A DNA stretch of 41,633 bases from an uncultured Bacteroidales bacterium (GTDB lineage: Bacteria > Bacteroidota > Bacteroidia > Bacteroidales > UBA932). The stretch is from NCBI GenBank assembly GCA_900319975.1, contig ONQP01000014.1:1-41633 (forward strand), written 5' to 3'. The position numbers and the translations under genes were made by a program. The notes beneath the pieces are model-generated. The model was not told the DNA's origin, ran no database searches, and was given only the letters and a program-made list of their open reading frames with translations. Shown here in pieces: positions 8,238-17,286 of the stretch (positions within the stretch are counted from its first letter, which is position 1; every line of letters starts with the position of its first letter).

Positions 8238-9545
8238 ATGAGTCTCGTTGCCATCGTCGGCCGGCCTAACGTCGGCAAATCCACCCTTTTCAACCGCCTC
8301 GTCGGGATGCGGCAGGCCATCGTAGATGACACTGCCGGCGTGACCCGCGACCGCCATTACGGCCGCTGCGAATGGTGCGGCCGGGAGTTCTCCGTCGTCG
8401 ATACCGGCGGCTATACCACCAATTCGGACGACGTCTTCGAATCGGCGATCCGTTCGCAGGTCCAGATCGCCATCGACGAAGCCGACCTCGTCCTCTTCCT
8501 GGTCGAGGCCGCCACGGGCATCACGGACTACGACGCCGAGATCGCGGACATCCTCCGCCGGACCCGCAAGCCGGTCGTCCTCTGTGTCAACAAGGTGGAC
8601 ACGGGCGAAAAGATGTTCGACGCCTACCAGTTCTATTCCCTGGGCCTGGGCGAGCTCTACAGCATCTCCGCCGCCAACGGCAGTGGCACCGGCGACCTGC
8701 TGGACGCCGTGGTGGCCGCGCTGCCGGAGGAGGAAGAGCAGGAAGACCCGCACGCCGGGCTGCCCCGCATCACGATCGTGGGCAAGCCGAACGTGGGCAA
8801 GTCCTCGCTGACCAACGCGCTGCTGGGCCAGGAGCGCAACATCGTGACGCCGGTCGCCGGCACCACGCGCGACGCCATCGAGACCTACTACAACAAGTTC
8901 GGACACGAATTCATGCTGGTCGACACGGCGGGCATCCGCCGCAAGACCAAGGTCCACGAAGACCTGGAGTTCTACTCCGTGATGCGCTCCATCCGCGCCA
9001 TCGAGCACGCCGACATCTGCATCCTGATGATCGACGCCACGACCGGCATGGAGGCGCAGGACATGAACATCTTCAACCTGATCATCAAGAACCGCAAGGG
9101 CTGCGTGGTCGTGGTCAACAAGTGGGACCTCTTCATCAAGGATTCCAACACGATGCGCGACTACACCGAGTCCCTCCGCGCACGCCTCGCCCCGTTCGAC
9201 GACGTGCCCGTCATCTTCACCTCCGTGCTGAAGATGCAGCGCATCCAGGACGTGCTGGACGCCGCCACGCAGGTGTACGCCAACTACTCGCAGAAGATTC
9301 CGACGGCCCGCCTCAACGAGGCGCTGCTGCCCGTGATCGAGGAGACGCCGCCGCCCGCATGGAAGGGCAAGTACGTCAAGGTGAAGTACATCACCCAGCT
9401 GCCGACGGCCTTCCCGGCGTTCGCCTTCTTCTGCAACCTTCCGCAGTACATCAAGGACCCCTACAAGCGCTTCCTGGAGAACCAGCTCCGCAAGCATTTC
9501 AGCCTGACGGGCTGTCCGGTGCAGATCTACTGCCGGCAGAAATAA
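8238..9545 (+). CDS. der: Ribosome-associated double GTPase Der (EngA)
   Basis: 435 aa, normal length. Two tandem GTPase domains: first G1 GRPNVGKST (residues 8-16), G3 DTGG, G4 NKVD; second G1 GKPNVGKSS (182-190), G3 DTAG, G4 NKWD. An acidic linker (LPEEEEQED) lies between them and a KH-like domain closes the protein (about 355-435). It acts in 50S subunit assembly. ATG 8238 gives the canonical [14 protein letters not shown]. It ends the ysxC-prs-der run; the next gene has its own -7 box. Confidence 0.97.
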   Translation: MSLVAIVGRPNVGKSTLFNRLVGMRQAIVDDTAGVTRDRHYGRCEWCGREFSVVDTGGYTTNSDDVFESAIRSQVQIAIDEADLVLFLVEAATGITDYDAEIADILRRTRKPVVLCVNKVDTGEKMFDAYQFYSLGLGELYSISAANGSGTGDLLDAVVAALPEEEEQEDPHAGLPRITIVGKPNVGKSSLTNALLGQERNIVTPVAGTTRDAIETYYNKFGHEFMLVDTAGIRRKTKVHEDLEFYSVMRSIRAIEHADICILMIDATTGMEAQDMNIFNLIIKNRKGCVVVVNKWDLFIKDSNTMRDYTESLRARLAPFDDVPVIFTSVLKMQRIQDVLDAATQVYANYSQKIPTARLNEALLPVIEETPPPAWKGKYVKVKYITQLPTAFPAFAFFCNLPQYIKDPYKRFLENQLRKHFSLTGCPVQIYCRQK

Positions 9546-9596
9546 TCCCCCTTTCCGGAGGCTTTTGCAAAAATGCGCGAATTCATAGAATTTGCG

Positions 9597-9604
9597 TATT
9601 TTTG
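9597..9604 (+). promoter_or_regulatory. -7 box upstream of xseA and the glycogen operon
   Basis: TATTTTTG matches TAnnTTTG. It ends only 6 nt before the xseA ATG at 9611, so transcription from it would begin at or next to the start codon, giving an essentially leaderless mRNA. No TTG lies at 19-21 nt upstream. It is the only promoter-like site noticed between der and glgB. Confidence 0.5.
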
Positions 9605-9610
9605 TGATGT

Positions 9611-10693
9611 ATGGAGGAGCGTGATTACATAGACCTGCTCGAATTGCAGGCGCGGCTGCGGGAGGAGATCGAGATGTCCTTCCCGGAGCGCTGCTGGGTG
9701 CGGGCCGAAATCGCTTCCGTACAGGCCAAGGCCAATGGCCACTGCTACCTGGACCTCAGCCAGAGCGAGGAGGGCCGGATCGTGGCCCGAGCCAAGGCCG
9801 TCGTCTGGCGCAGCCGCTATGCAGCGCTGCGCGCCTATTTCCGCGAAGCGACCGGAGGCGACCTTGCCGCCGGGATGGAAGTCCTCCTGCGCGTGCAGGT
9901 GGGCTACAGCGAACTCTACGGACTCACCCTCACGGTCGACGAGATCGAGCCGCGTTTCACGCTCGGCGCCGCCGAGCTGCAGCGCCGCCGCACGCTCGAG
10001 AAGCTGGCGGCGGACGGCCTGCTCGACCGGCAGAAGGAGCTCGCGCCGGCGCTGTTGCCGTACCGCCTGGCCGTGATCTCCGCGCGGGACGCCGCGGGCT
10101 ACGGCGATTTCTGCCGCCACCTGACGGAGAACGCCTACGGCTTCGTGTTCGCGGTCGAGCTCTTCGAGGCCACGATGCAGGGGGAGGACGCCCCCGCGAG
10201 CATCGTGGACGCCTTCGACGCCGTGCTGCTGATGCGCGGCGGCGGGTCGGCGCTCGACCTCGCCTGCTTCGACGACTACGGGCTCTGCTTCGCCATCGCC
10301 AACTGCCCCGTGCCGGTCTACACGGCCATCGGCCACGACCGCGACTTCCACGTCGCGGACCAGGTGGCCTATGACTTCGTCAAGACGCCCACGGCCCTGG
10401 CCGACCGCTTCATCGACGCGTTTGCCGCCGAAGACGAGCGCATCAGCTCCTACGGCAACCGCCTGCGGATGGCTTTCGCCGCGCGCCTGGCCGCGATGGA
10501 GCAGCGCCTCGTCGCGCTGGGCGACCGCATCCGCGGCGCCGACCCGCGCGGCGTGCTCGCCCGCGGCTACGCGCTCGTCACCGACGCGCGCGGCGTGGTG
10601 GTCAAGTCCGCCGGCGCCCTGCCGCCGGGGACGTCCTTCAAGGTCATGTTTGCCGACGGCACCATAGAGGCCGTCACGAAAGAAAAAGAATGA
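9611..10693 (+). CDS. xseA: Exodeoxyribonuclease VII large subunit
   Basis: 360 aa, short for the family (usually 400-450). An N-terminal OB fold (about 8-110, CWVRAEIASVQAKANGHCYLDL) is followed by the catalytic core with LAVISARDAAGYGDF, LLMRGGGSALDL and AIGHDRDFHVADQVA, the last matching the conserved GHE/D-x-D motif. The helical C-terminal part is reduced, which explains the short length. With XseB it degrades single-stranded DNA in repair. Its stop overlaps the xseB start (ATGA). ATG 9611 follows the -7 box closely; no better start is visible. Confidence 0.92.
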   Translation: MEERDYIDLLELQARLREEIEMSFPERCWVRAEIASVQAKANGHCYLDLSQSEEGRIVARAKAVVWRSRYAALRAYFREATGGDLAAGMEVLLRVQVGYSELYGLTLTVDEIEPRFTLGAAELQRRRTLEKLAADGLLDRQKELAPALLPYRLAVISARDAAGYGDFCRHLTENAYGFVFAVELFEATMQGEDAPASIVDAFDAVLLMRGGGSALDLACFDDYGLCFAIANCPVPVYTAIGHDRDFHVADQVAYDFVKTPTALADRFIDAFAAEDERISSYGNRLRMAFAARLAAMEQRLVALGDRIRGADPRGVLARGYALVTDARGVVVKSAGALPPGTSFKVMFADGTIEAVTKEKE

Positions 10694-10875
10694 GTATGGA
10701 GAAGAAATTCGATTACGACGGGGCGGTCGCCGAACTGGAGAAGATCGCCGCCAGGGTGGAGGACCCCGCGACGGGTCTGGACGAAATCGACCGCTGCATC
10801 AGGCGCTCGGACGAACTGATCCGCCAGTGCCGCGAATACCTCCGTACCGTCAGGGACACAATCGATAACCTATGA
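10690..10875 (+). CDS. xseB: Exodeoxyribonuclease VII small subunit
   Basis: 61 aa helical hairpin protein: FDYDGAVAELEKIAARVEDPATGLDEIDRCIRRSDELI, split around the usual LE-xI-xxLE pattern of XseB. It stabilises XseA in the exonuclease VII complex. Both ends overlap neighbours by four bases (ATGA with xseA upstream and with glgB downstream), so translation of xseA, xseB and glgB is probably coupled. Confidence 0.92.
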   Translation: MSMEKKFDYDGAVAELEKIAARVEDPATGLDEIDRCIRRSDELIRQCREYLRTVRDTIDNL

Positions 10876-12839
10876 TACGCAAGATCTACGAGACCGATCC
10901 CTGGCTGGAGCCGCATCGCGGGGCCATCGACGCCCGCCACGAGCGGATCCTCGCCGACCGCCGCAAGCTGGCGGGGGACGGGCCCATCGGCCCGGCGGTC
11001 AACAACCACATCTACTATCCGCTGCACCGCGAGGGCGGCGACTGGGTGATCCGCGAATGGGCGCCCAACGCCACCCGCATCTACCTGGTGGGCGACTGCA
11101 ACAACTGGAAGCGTACCGAGGCCTACGCCTTCAAGCCCGTCGGCGCGGGCAACTGGGAGCTGCGCATCCCGGAGATGTTCCTGCGCCACGGCGAACTCTA
11201 TAAGCTCTGGATCGAATGGCCCGGCGGGGGCGGCGAGCGCCTGCCCGCCTACGTGACCCGCGTGGTCCAGGATCCGGAGTCCAAGGTCTTCTCCGCCCAG
11301 GTCTGGGCGCCCGAGAAACCTTATGTGTGGACGGGCCGCAAGCCCGGCCGCCGCCCGCATCCGCTCATCTACGAGTGCCACATCGGGATGAGTTCGGAGC
11401 AGGAGAAGGTGGCTTCCTTCGAGGACTTCCGCCGCGACGTCCTGCCGCGCGTGGCGAAGCTGGGCTACAACGTGCTGCAGGTCATGGCCCTGCAGGAGCA
11501 TCCCTACTACGGCTCCTTCGGCTACCAGGTCTCCAATTTCTTCGCCCTGAGCTCGCGCTTCGGCACGCCCGAGGAGTTCAAGGCGCTGGTGGACGACGCG
11601 CACCGCCGCGGCATCGCCGTGATCATGGACATCGTCCACTCGCACGCCGTCAGCAACGAGCTCGAGGGGCTCGGCCGCCTGGACGGCCGCGAGGACCTCT
11701 ACTTCTACCAGGGCCCGCAGGGACATCACCCGGCCTGGGGCTCCCGCTGTTTCGACTACGGCAAGGACGAGGTCAAATACTTCCTGCTCGCCAACTGCAA
11801 GTACTGGATGGAGGAATACCACCTCGACGGCTTCCGCTTCGACGGCGTCACGAGCATGATCTACTGGGACCACGGCCTGGGCCGTGATTTCGGCAACTAC
11901 GACTACTACTTCGACCAGGGCGTGGACGAGAACGCCGTCAGCTACCTCGCCCTCGCCAACCAGCTCATCCACGAGATCGACCCCGAGGCGATCACGATCG
12001 CCGAGGACGTCAGCGGCATGGCCGGCCTGGCCGCCCCGTTCGCCGCGGGCGGCGTCGGCTTCGATTTCCGGATGGCGATGGGCATCGCCGACCACTGGAT
12101 CAAGTGGATCAAGGAGCTGTCCGACGACCAGTGGAGCATGGGCGGCATCTGGTGGGAGCTCACCAACAAGCGCGCCGACGAGCGCACGATCTCCTACGCC
12201 GAGTGCCACGACCAGGCGCTCGTGGGCGACAAGACGATCATCTTCCGCCTGATCGACAAGGAGATGTACTGGTCGATGGACAAGGACTCGCAGAACCTGC
12301 TCGTCGACCGTGGCGTGGCGCTGCACAAGATGATCCGCCTGGTGACCCTGGCCACGTGCGGCGGGGGCTATCTCAATTTCATGGGCAACGAGTTCGGCCA
12401 CCCCGAGTGGATCGACTTCCCGCGCGAGGGCAACGGCTGGTCCTACGCGCACGCCCGCCGGCTCTGGTCGATCGCGGACGACCCGAAGCTCCGTTTCGGC
12501 GGCCTGCAGGCCTTCGACGCGGAAATGATCCGCTACGTGAAACGGGAGCGGACCCTGTCCGGCGCCCTGCAGCAGCTGTATGTGGACGAGGGAAGGAAGG
12601 TCTTGATTTTCAGCCGGGGAAGTAGTATATTTGCATTCAACTTCAACCCGACTGCCTCTTTTGAGGATTTCCGGTTCCAGGCACCACATGGAGAATACGC
12701 TATGGCGTTCAATTCCGACGAGTCCAGGTTCGGAGGGTTTTCGAGACTCGGGCAGGACGAGCGCCATGCCACCTGCGACGGGGAGTTGTCGCTGTATCTG
12801 CCGAGCCGGGTAGCCCTGGTGTTGAAGAAGATTAAATGA
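10872..12839 (+). CDS. glgB: 1,4-alpha-glucan branching enzyme (GH13_8 type)
   Basis: 655 aa. An N-terminal CBM48-like region (about 55-140, WVIREWAPNATRIYLVGDCN) precedes the GH13 barrel. The catalytic set is D324 in DGFRFDGVTSM, E378 in ITIAEDVSG and D447 in AECHDQALVG; a beta-sandwich closes the C-terminus. The DGVTSMIYWDHG stretch marks subfamily GH13_8, the eukaryote-like branch shared with Bacteroidota, rather than the GH13_9 enzyme of E. coli. It introduces alpha-1,6 branches into glycogen. It overlaps xseB by 4 nt and is followed 9 nt later by the debranching enzyme gene. Confidence 0.95.
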   Translation: MIRKIYETDPWLEPHRGAIDARHERILADRRKLAGDGPIGPAVNNHIYYPLHREGGDWVIREWAPNATRIYLVGDCNNWKRTEAYAFKPVGAGNWELRIPEMFLRHGELYKLWIEWPGGGGERLPAYVTRVVQDPESKVFSAQVWAPEKPYVWTGRKPGRRPHPLIYECHIGMSSEQEKVASFEDFRRDVLPRVAKLGYNVLQVMALQEHPYYGSFGYQVSNFFALSSRFGTPEEFKALVDDAHRRGIAVIMDIVHSHAVSNELEGLGRLDGREDLYFYQGPQGHHPAWGSRCFDYGKDEVKYFLLANCKYWMEEYHLDGFRFDGVTSMIYWDHGLGRDFGNYDYYFDQGVDENAVSYLALANQLIHEIDPEAITIAEDVSGMAGLAAPFAAGGVGFDFRMAMGIADHWIKWIKELSDDQWSMGGIWWELTNKRADERTISYAECHDQALVGDKTIIFRLIDKEMYWSMDKDSQNLLVDRGVALHKMIRLVTLATCGGGYLNFMGNEFGHPEWIDFPREGNGWSYAHARRLWSIADDPKLRFGGLQAFDAEMIRYVKRERTLSGALQQLYVDEGRKVLIFSRGSSIFAFNFNPTASFEDFRFQAPHGEYAMAFNSDESRFGGFSRLGQDERHATCDGELSLYLPSRVALVLKKIK

Positions 12840-12848
12840 CAATACAAT

Positions 12849-14786
12849 ATGGCATTCCTGAAGTTTAACAAGTCCGAGCTTGTCAACCTCGCGTACTCGC
12901 TGAAGCGGGAGATCTTGTGTGCAAACAAGACCGGTGCCTACTGCAACACCTCAATCATCACCTGCAATACCCGTCGCTACCACGGGTTGCTCGCCGTCAT
13001 GCTGGACCGCTTCGGCGGAGACCGCTTCCTGCTGCTCTCCGGCGTGGACGAGTCCCTGATCGTGGACGGCAAGCAGTTCAACCTGGGTATCCACTGCTAC
13101 GGCGACATCTATGAGCCGCGCGGCCATAAATACGTCGTCGACTTCAGCGCGGATCCCGTGCCCCAGATCACCTGCAAGGTGGGAGAGATCCTCTTCCGCA
13201 AGAGCATCGTGCTGGCCCAGGACCGCGACCAGGTCCTGATCAAATACGAGCTGCTCGAGAGCCCGACTCCCGTCCAGCTGCAGCTGCGGCCGTTCCTGGC
13301 GTTCCGCAACATCCACGACCTGACCCACGAAAACCCCGTGGCCGACCCGACCGGCAAGCCGGTCCCCAACGGCGAGTCGTTCTGCCTGTATCCGCATTTC
13401 CCCGACCTGCACCTGCAGCTCAGCGACAAGCATGCGACCTTCACGGCCGGACCTTACTGGAACAAATCGATCACCTATTCCGACGAATACCGCCGCGGTT
13501 TCGACTGCCGGGAGGACCTGATGGTCCCCGGTTATTTCGAGGCCCGGCTGAAGCCCGGCGAATCGCTGGTCCTCTCCGCGTCCGTCACGCAGGAGGACCC
13601 CGCCGGCTTCAAGACCCGCTTCAGCACCTTCGTGCAGGAGGCGGGCGAGATCACGAGCTACCGTGACCAGCTCCGCCGCTGCGCGGACACGCTGATCACC
13701 AACCACAACAACCGCAGGCGCATCAATGCCGGCTACTCCTGGCTCTACACGGGCCTGCTCCGCGAGACGCTCCAGGCCCTGCCGGGCCTCACGCTCTACG
13801 GACTGAACGACCCGGCCCAGTTCGAGGAGATCCTGGACAACCTCATCTCCGACCAGCAGGAGCGCCTCTTCATGCGTACCACGCAGGTGGAGGCCCCGCT
13901 GTGCCTGGTGACCTGCCTGCAGGACTATATCGAATACGGCGCCGACCCCAGGAAGGTCTGGGATCAATACGGCGTCATCGTGCGCGGCGTCCTGGAGAGC
14001 TATCTCCCGGGCGAGCGCGCCGAGGTGTCCATGCACCCCAACGGCCTGCTGTGGGCCCAGAAGGACGGCGTCGCCCTGAGCTGGATGAACGCCTACATCG
14101 ACGGCCGCGCCGTCACGGAGCGTGCCGGCTACCAGGTCGAGACCAACGCCTTCTGGTACAACGCCGTGTGCTTTGCCTTGGAGATGGAGAAACAGTTCGG
14201 TCCCAGGAAGAATCCTTTCGTGGACAAGTGGACCGGCATCCGCGACCTGATCAAGGCCAACTACCAGCCGACCTTCTGGAACGAGCGGTTCGGCTGCCTG
14301 GCCGACTACGTAGACAACGACGGCCAGCACATGGAGATCCGGCCCAACCAGATCTTCGCCTTTGCGGTGCCTTATTCTCCGGTCGACGAGGCGCTCGCCC
14401 CTTCGGTCCTGCGCATCTTCGACAACGAGCTGGTGACCACCCGCGGCCTGCGGACGCTCTCGCCGCGCGATTCCCGCTACAAGGCGGTGTACGAAGGCAC
14501 GCAGCGCGACCGCGACCTGGCCTACCACCAGGGCAGCACGCGGCCGTTCCTGCTCCGCCCCTATGTGGAGGTGAGCTTCAAGATCAAGGGCCCGGCCTTC
14601 TGGAAGCGGGCCGAATGGCTGATCGAGGGCTTCTATGCCGACCTCGGCAAGCACGGCGTCGGCGCCTTCTCCGAGCTCTATGACGGAGATCCCCCGCACG
14701 AGCCGCACGGCGCCATCTCGTCCGCGCTCAGCACGGCGGCCCTGCTGGCCGTGGAATATATGTTGGAAAAATACAAGGAGGAGTAG
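12849..14786 (+). CDS. Glycogen debranching enzyme (amylo-alpha-1,6-glucosidase, GH133 type)
   Basis: 645 aa. The N-terminal beta domain (about 15-290) contains the family stretch NTRRYHGLLAVML; the C-terminal alpha/alpha toroid (about 300-640) has LSWMNAYIDGRAVTERAG, VETNAFWYNAV and LYDGDPPHEPHGA. It removes branch points so that the phosphorylase can continue. In the first toroid helices the usual acidic DAPLWFF-like stretch reads VEAPLCLVTCLQDYIEYG, a mild departure. It sits between glgB and the GT4 gene with 9- and 3-nt gaps, the usual Bacteroidota glycogen order. Confidence 0.9.
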   Translation: MAFLKFNKSELVNLAYSLKREILCANKTGAYCNTSIITCNTRRYHGLLAVMLDRFGGDRFLLLSGVDESLIVDGKQFNLGIHCYGDIYEPRGHKYVVDFSADPVPQITCKVGEILFRKSIVLAQDRDQVLIKYELLESPTPVQLQLRPFLAFRNIHDLTHENPVADPTGKPVPNGESFCLYPHFPDLHLQLSDKHATFTAGPYWNKSITYSDEYRRGFDCREDLMVPGYFEARLKPGESLVLSASVTQEDPAGFKTRFSTFVQEAGEITSYRDQLRRCADTLITNHNNRRRINAGYSWLYTGLLRETLQALPGLTLYGLNDPAQFEEILDNLISDQQERLFMRTTQVEAPLCLVTCLQDYIEYGADPRKVWDQYGVIVRGVLESYLPGERAEVSMHPNGLLWAQKDGVALSWMNAYIDGRAVTERAGYQVETNAFWYNAVCFALEMEKQFGPRKNPFVDKWTGIRDLIKANYQPTFWNERFGCLADYVDNDGQHMEIRPNQIFAFAVPYSPVDEALAPSVLRIFDNELVTTRGLRTLSPRDSRYKAVYEGTQRDRDLAYHQGSTRPFLLRPYVEVSFKIKGPAFWKRAEWLIEGFYADLGKHGVGAFSELYDGDPPHEPHGAISSALSTAALLAVEYMLEKYKEE

Positions 14787-14789
14787 ACG

Positions 14790-16082
14790 ATGAGAGTTTT
14801 GATGTTCGGGTGGGAATTCCCGCCACACATCGCCGGCGGCCTGGGCACAGCGTGCGAAGGCATCGTCAAGGGCCTGGCGCACAACGGCGTGGAGACGCTG
14901 TTCGTGATGCCCTGCGCCTCGGGCGATGAAGACCAGAGCTGCGCCACCATCCTCAATGCGAGCGACGTCGCCGTCAAGTACGTGAGCGAGACCGTCGAGG
15001 AGTTCCTCGACAAGGTCAAGTTCATCGCCGTCGATTCGAGCATGGTCCCTTACGTGGACCCCGACGAATATTTCGAGGCCATCGAGCAGATGAAGCGCGA
15101 GCACGTCCGCGAGGTGACGGTCGGCTTCGGCCAGAAGTTCAAGTTCTCCGGAAAATACGGCGCCAACCTCCTCGAGGAGGTGTCGCGCTACGCGCAGGTG
15201 GGCGGCACCATCGCGCTGCAGCACGCCGGCGAGTTCGACGTCATCCACGCGCACGACTGGCTGACCTACCTGGCGGGCATCGCCGCCAAGGAGCTGTCCG
15301 GCAAGCCGCTGATCGTGCACGTCCACGCCACTTCCTTCGACCGCGGGACCGACGACATGGTCGACTCGCGCGTCTATGCCATCGAGAAGCGCGGCATGGA
15401 GGCCGCGGACCGCGTCGTGACGGTCAGCGACCTCACGCGCAACATCGTCATCAACAAATACGGCATCGACCCCGCCAAGGTCGTGACCGTGCACAACGCC
15501 GTGGACTTCAGCGGGCGCGAGAACCTGCTGGTCGAGCGCGGCGTCAAGGACAAGGTCGTCACCTTCCTGGGCCGCATCACGTTCCAGAAGGGCCCCGAGT
15601 ACTTCATCGAGGCGGCGGCCAAGGTCCTCAAGCGGACGAAGAACGTCCGCTTCGTGATGGCCGGCAGCGGCGACATGATGCAGCGCGCCATCCGTCAGGT
15701 GGCCCGGCTCGGCATCTCCGACCGCTTCCACTTCACGGGCTTCCTGCGCGGGCAGGAGGTGCAGAAGATGTTCGCCCTGTCGGACGTCTACATCATGCCC
15801 TCGGTGTCCGAGCCTTTCGGCATCTCCCCGCTCGAGGCGATGCGCTCCAACGTCCCTTCCATCATCTCCCGCCAGTCCGGCGCCGCCGAGGTGCTCAAAT
15901 ACGCCCTCAAGGTCGACTTCTGGGATGTGGATGCGATGGCCGACGACATTTACGCCCTGCTGCAGTATCCGGCGCTGTCGGATTTTGCCAACCGCCAGGG
16001 ATTCGACGAAGTCAATGCGCTCAAGTGGAACAACGCCACTGCGAAGCTCAAGAAAGTTTATGAATCTGTAGTCAATCCATAG
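14790..16082 (+). CDS. GT4-family glucosyltransferase, probable glycogen synthase
   Basis: 430 aa with the GT-B fold. Near the N-terminus FPPHIAGGLGTACEG is the glycogen-synthase-like glycine loop; HAHDW (153-157) and the C-terminal E341-x7-E349 pair (EPFGISPLEAM) are GT4 hallmarks. Residues 56-118 form an insertion with DPDEYFEAIEQMKREH. In Bacteroidota glycogen loci this gene type lies between the debranching enzyme and the GH57 enzyme and is taken as the chain-elongating synthase. The donor (UDP- or ADP-glucose) is not readable. GGAGG lies 9 nt before the ATG, one of the few clear Shine-Dalgarno sites in the window. Confidence 0.85.
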   Translation: MRVLMFGWEFPPHIAGGLGTACEGIVKGLAHNGVETLFVMPCASGDEDQSCATILNASDVAVKYVSETVEEFLDKVKFIAVDSSMVPYVDPDEYFEAIEQMKREHVREVTVGFGQKFKFSGKYGANLLEEVSRYAQVGGTIALQHAGEFDVIHAHDWLTYLAGIAAKELSGKPLIVHVHATSFDRGTDDMVDSRVYAIEKRGMEAADRVVTVSDLTRNIVINKYGIDPAKVVTVHNAVDFSGRENLLVERGVKDKVVTFLGRITFQKGPEYFIEAAAKVLKRTKNVRFVMAGSGDMMQRAIRQVARLGISDRFHFTGFLRGQEVQKMFALSDVYIMPSVSEPFGISPLEAMRSNVPSIISRQSGAAEVLKYALKVDFWDVDAMADDIYALLQYPALSDFANRQGFDEVNALKWNNATAKLKKVYESVVNP

Positions 16083-16083
16083 T

Positions 16084-17280
16084 ATGAAGAAGTCCATCTG
16101 CCTGTATTTCCAGGTCCATCAGCCTACCCGCCTGCGTCTTTACAGATTTTTCGATATCGGCAAGGATTCGCACTATTACGATGATTTCGCCAATCGCACG
16201 ATCCTCAAGCGCATCGCGCAGAAGTGCTATCTGCCGATGAACGAACTCCTGCTCGAGGCGGTCACCAAGGGCAAGGGCAAGTTCAAGCTGGCCTTCTCCA
16301 TCTCCGGTTCGGCCCTGGAGCAGTTCGACCGCTACGCCCCCGAGGTCATCGAGAGCTTCCGCAAGCTCGCCGAGACCGGCTGCGTGGAGTTCCTCTGCGA
16401 GACATACAACCACTCCCTGGCCTCCCTGGCCTCCCGGCAGGAATTCGCCCACCAGGTGCAGAAGCACAAGGCGGCCGTGGAGCAGTATTTCGGCGTGGAG
16501 CCGAAGACCTTCCGCAACACCGAGCTGATCTATTCCGACGGCATCGGCGGGATGGTCCGCGAACTCGGTTTCCAGGCGATGCTGACCGAGGGCGCCCGCC
16601 ACATCATGGGCTGGAAGAGCCCGAACTATCTCTATAACAACGAATTCAATCCCGACCTGAAGCTCCTGCTGCGCAACTATTCGCTCAGCGACGACATCGC
16701 GTTCCGCTTCTCCGACCGGGGCTGGGCGGAATGGCCGCTCACCGCGGAGAAATTCGTGGACTGGCTGAAGGCCGCCGAAGGCGAGATCGTCAACCTCTTC
16801 CTGGACTACGAGACCTTCGGGGAGCACCAGGGTGCCGAGTGCGGCATCTTCGAGTTCATGCGCGCCCTGCCCGGCGCCGTGGCCCGGGAGAAGGACCTCG
16901 AATTCGTGACGCCCGCCGACGCCGCCGCGAAGCACAAGTCGGTCGGCGACCTTTCCGTCCCGCAGGCCATCTCCTGGGCGGACGAGGAGCGCGACACGTC
17001 CGCCTGGCTGGGCAACGAACTCCAGCAGGACGCGTTCAAGAAGCTTTACGGCCTGCAGGAGAAGCTTTCCCTGGCCGACGATTCGGCCCTGTGGAAGGAT
17101 TATGGCCATCTCCAGGAGAGCGACCACCTGTACTATATGTGCACGAAGTTCTTCTCCGACGGGGAGGTCCACAAACGTTTCAACCCGTATGATACGCCTT
17201 ACGAGGCATTTATCAATTATATGAATGTGCTTAGCGACTTTATGATAAGAGTCAACAATGCTATAGCAGAAAAACAGTAG
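16084..17280 (+). CDS. GH57 alpha-amylase-type glycoside hydrolase
   Basis: 398 aa. GH57 signatures are the N-terminal YFQVHQPTRLR, the nucleophile E147 in KTFRNTELIYSDGIGG and the acid D241 in LFLDYETFGEH. The family includes alpha-amylases and 4-alpha-glucanotransferases acting on alpha-1,4 glucans. No signal peptide is present, so it works in the cytoplasm on glycogen or maltodextrin. It starts 1 nt after the GT4 stop and ends 6 nt before the phosphorylase. Amylase and glucanotransferase activity cannot be told apart here. Confidence 0.9.
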   Translation: MKKSICLYFQVHQPTRLRLYRFFDIGKDSHYYDDFANRTILKRIAQKCYLPMNELLLEAVTKGKGKFKLAFSISGSALEQFDRYAPEVIESFRKLAETGCVEFLCETYNHSLASLASRQEFAHQVQKHKAAVEQYFGVEPKTFRNTELIYSDGIGGMVRELGFQAMLTEGARHIMGWKSPNYLYNNEFNPDLKLLLRNYSLSDDIAFRFSDRGWAEWPLTAEKFVDWLKAAEGEIVNLFLDYETFGEHQGAECGIFEFMRALPGAVAREKDLEFVTPADAAAKHKSVGDLSVPQAISWADEERDTSAWLGNELQQDAFKKLYGLQEKLSLADDSALWKDYGHLQESDHLYYMCTKFFSDGEVHKRFNPYDTPYEAFINYMNVLSDFMIRVNNAIAEKQ

Positions 17281-17286
17281 TAGTGT

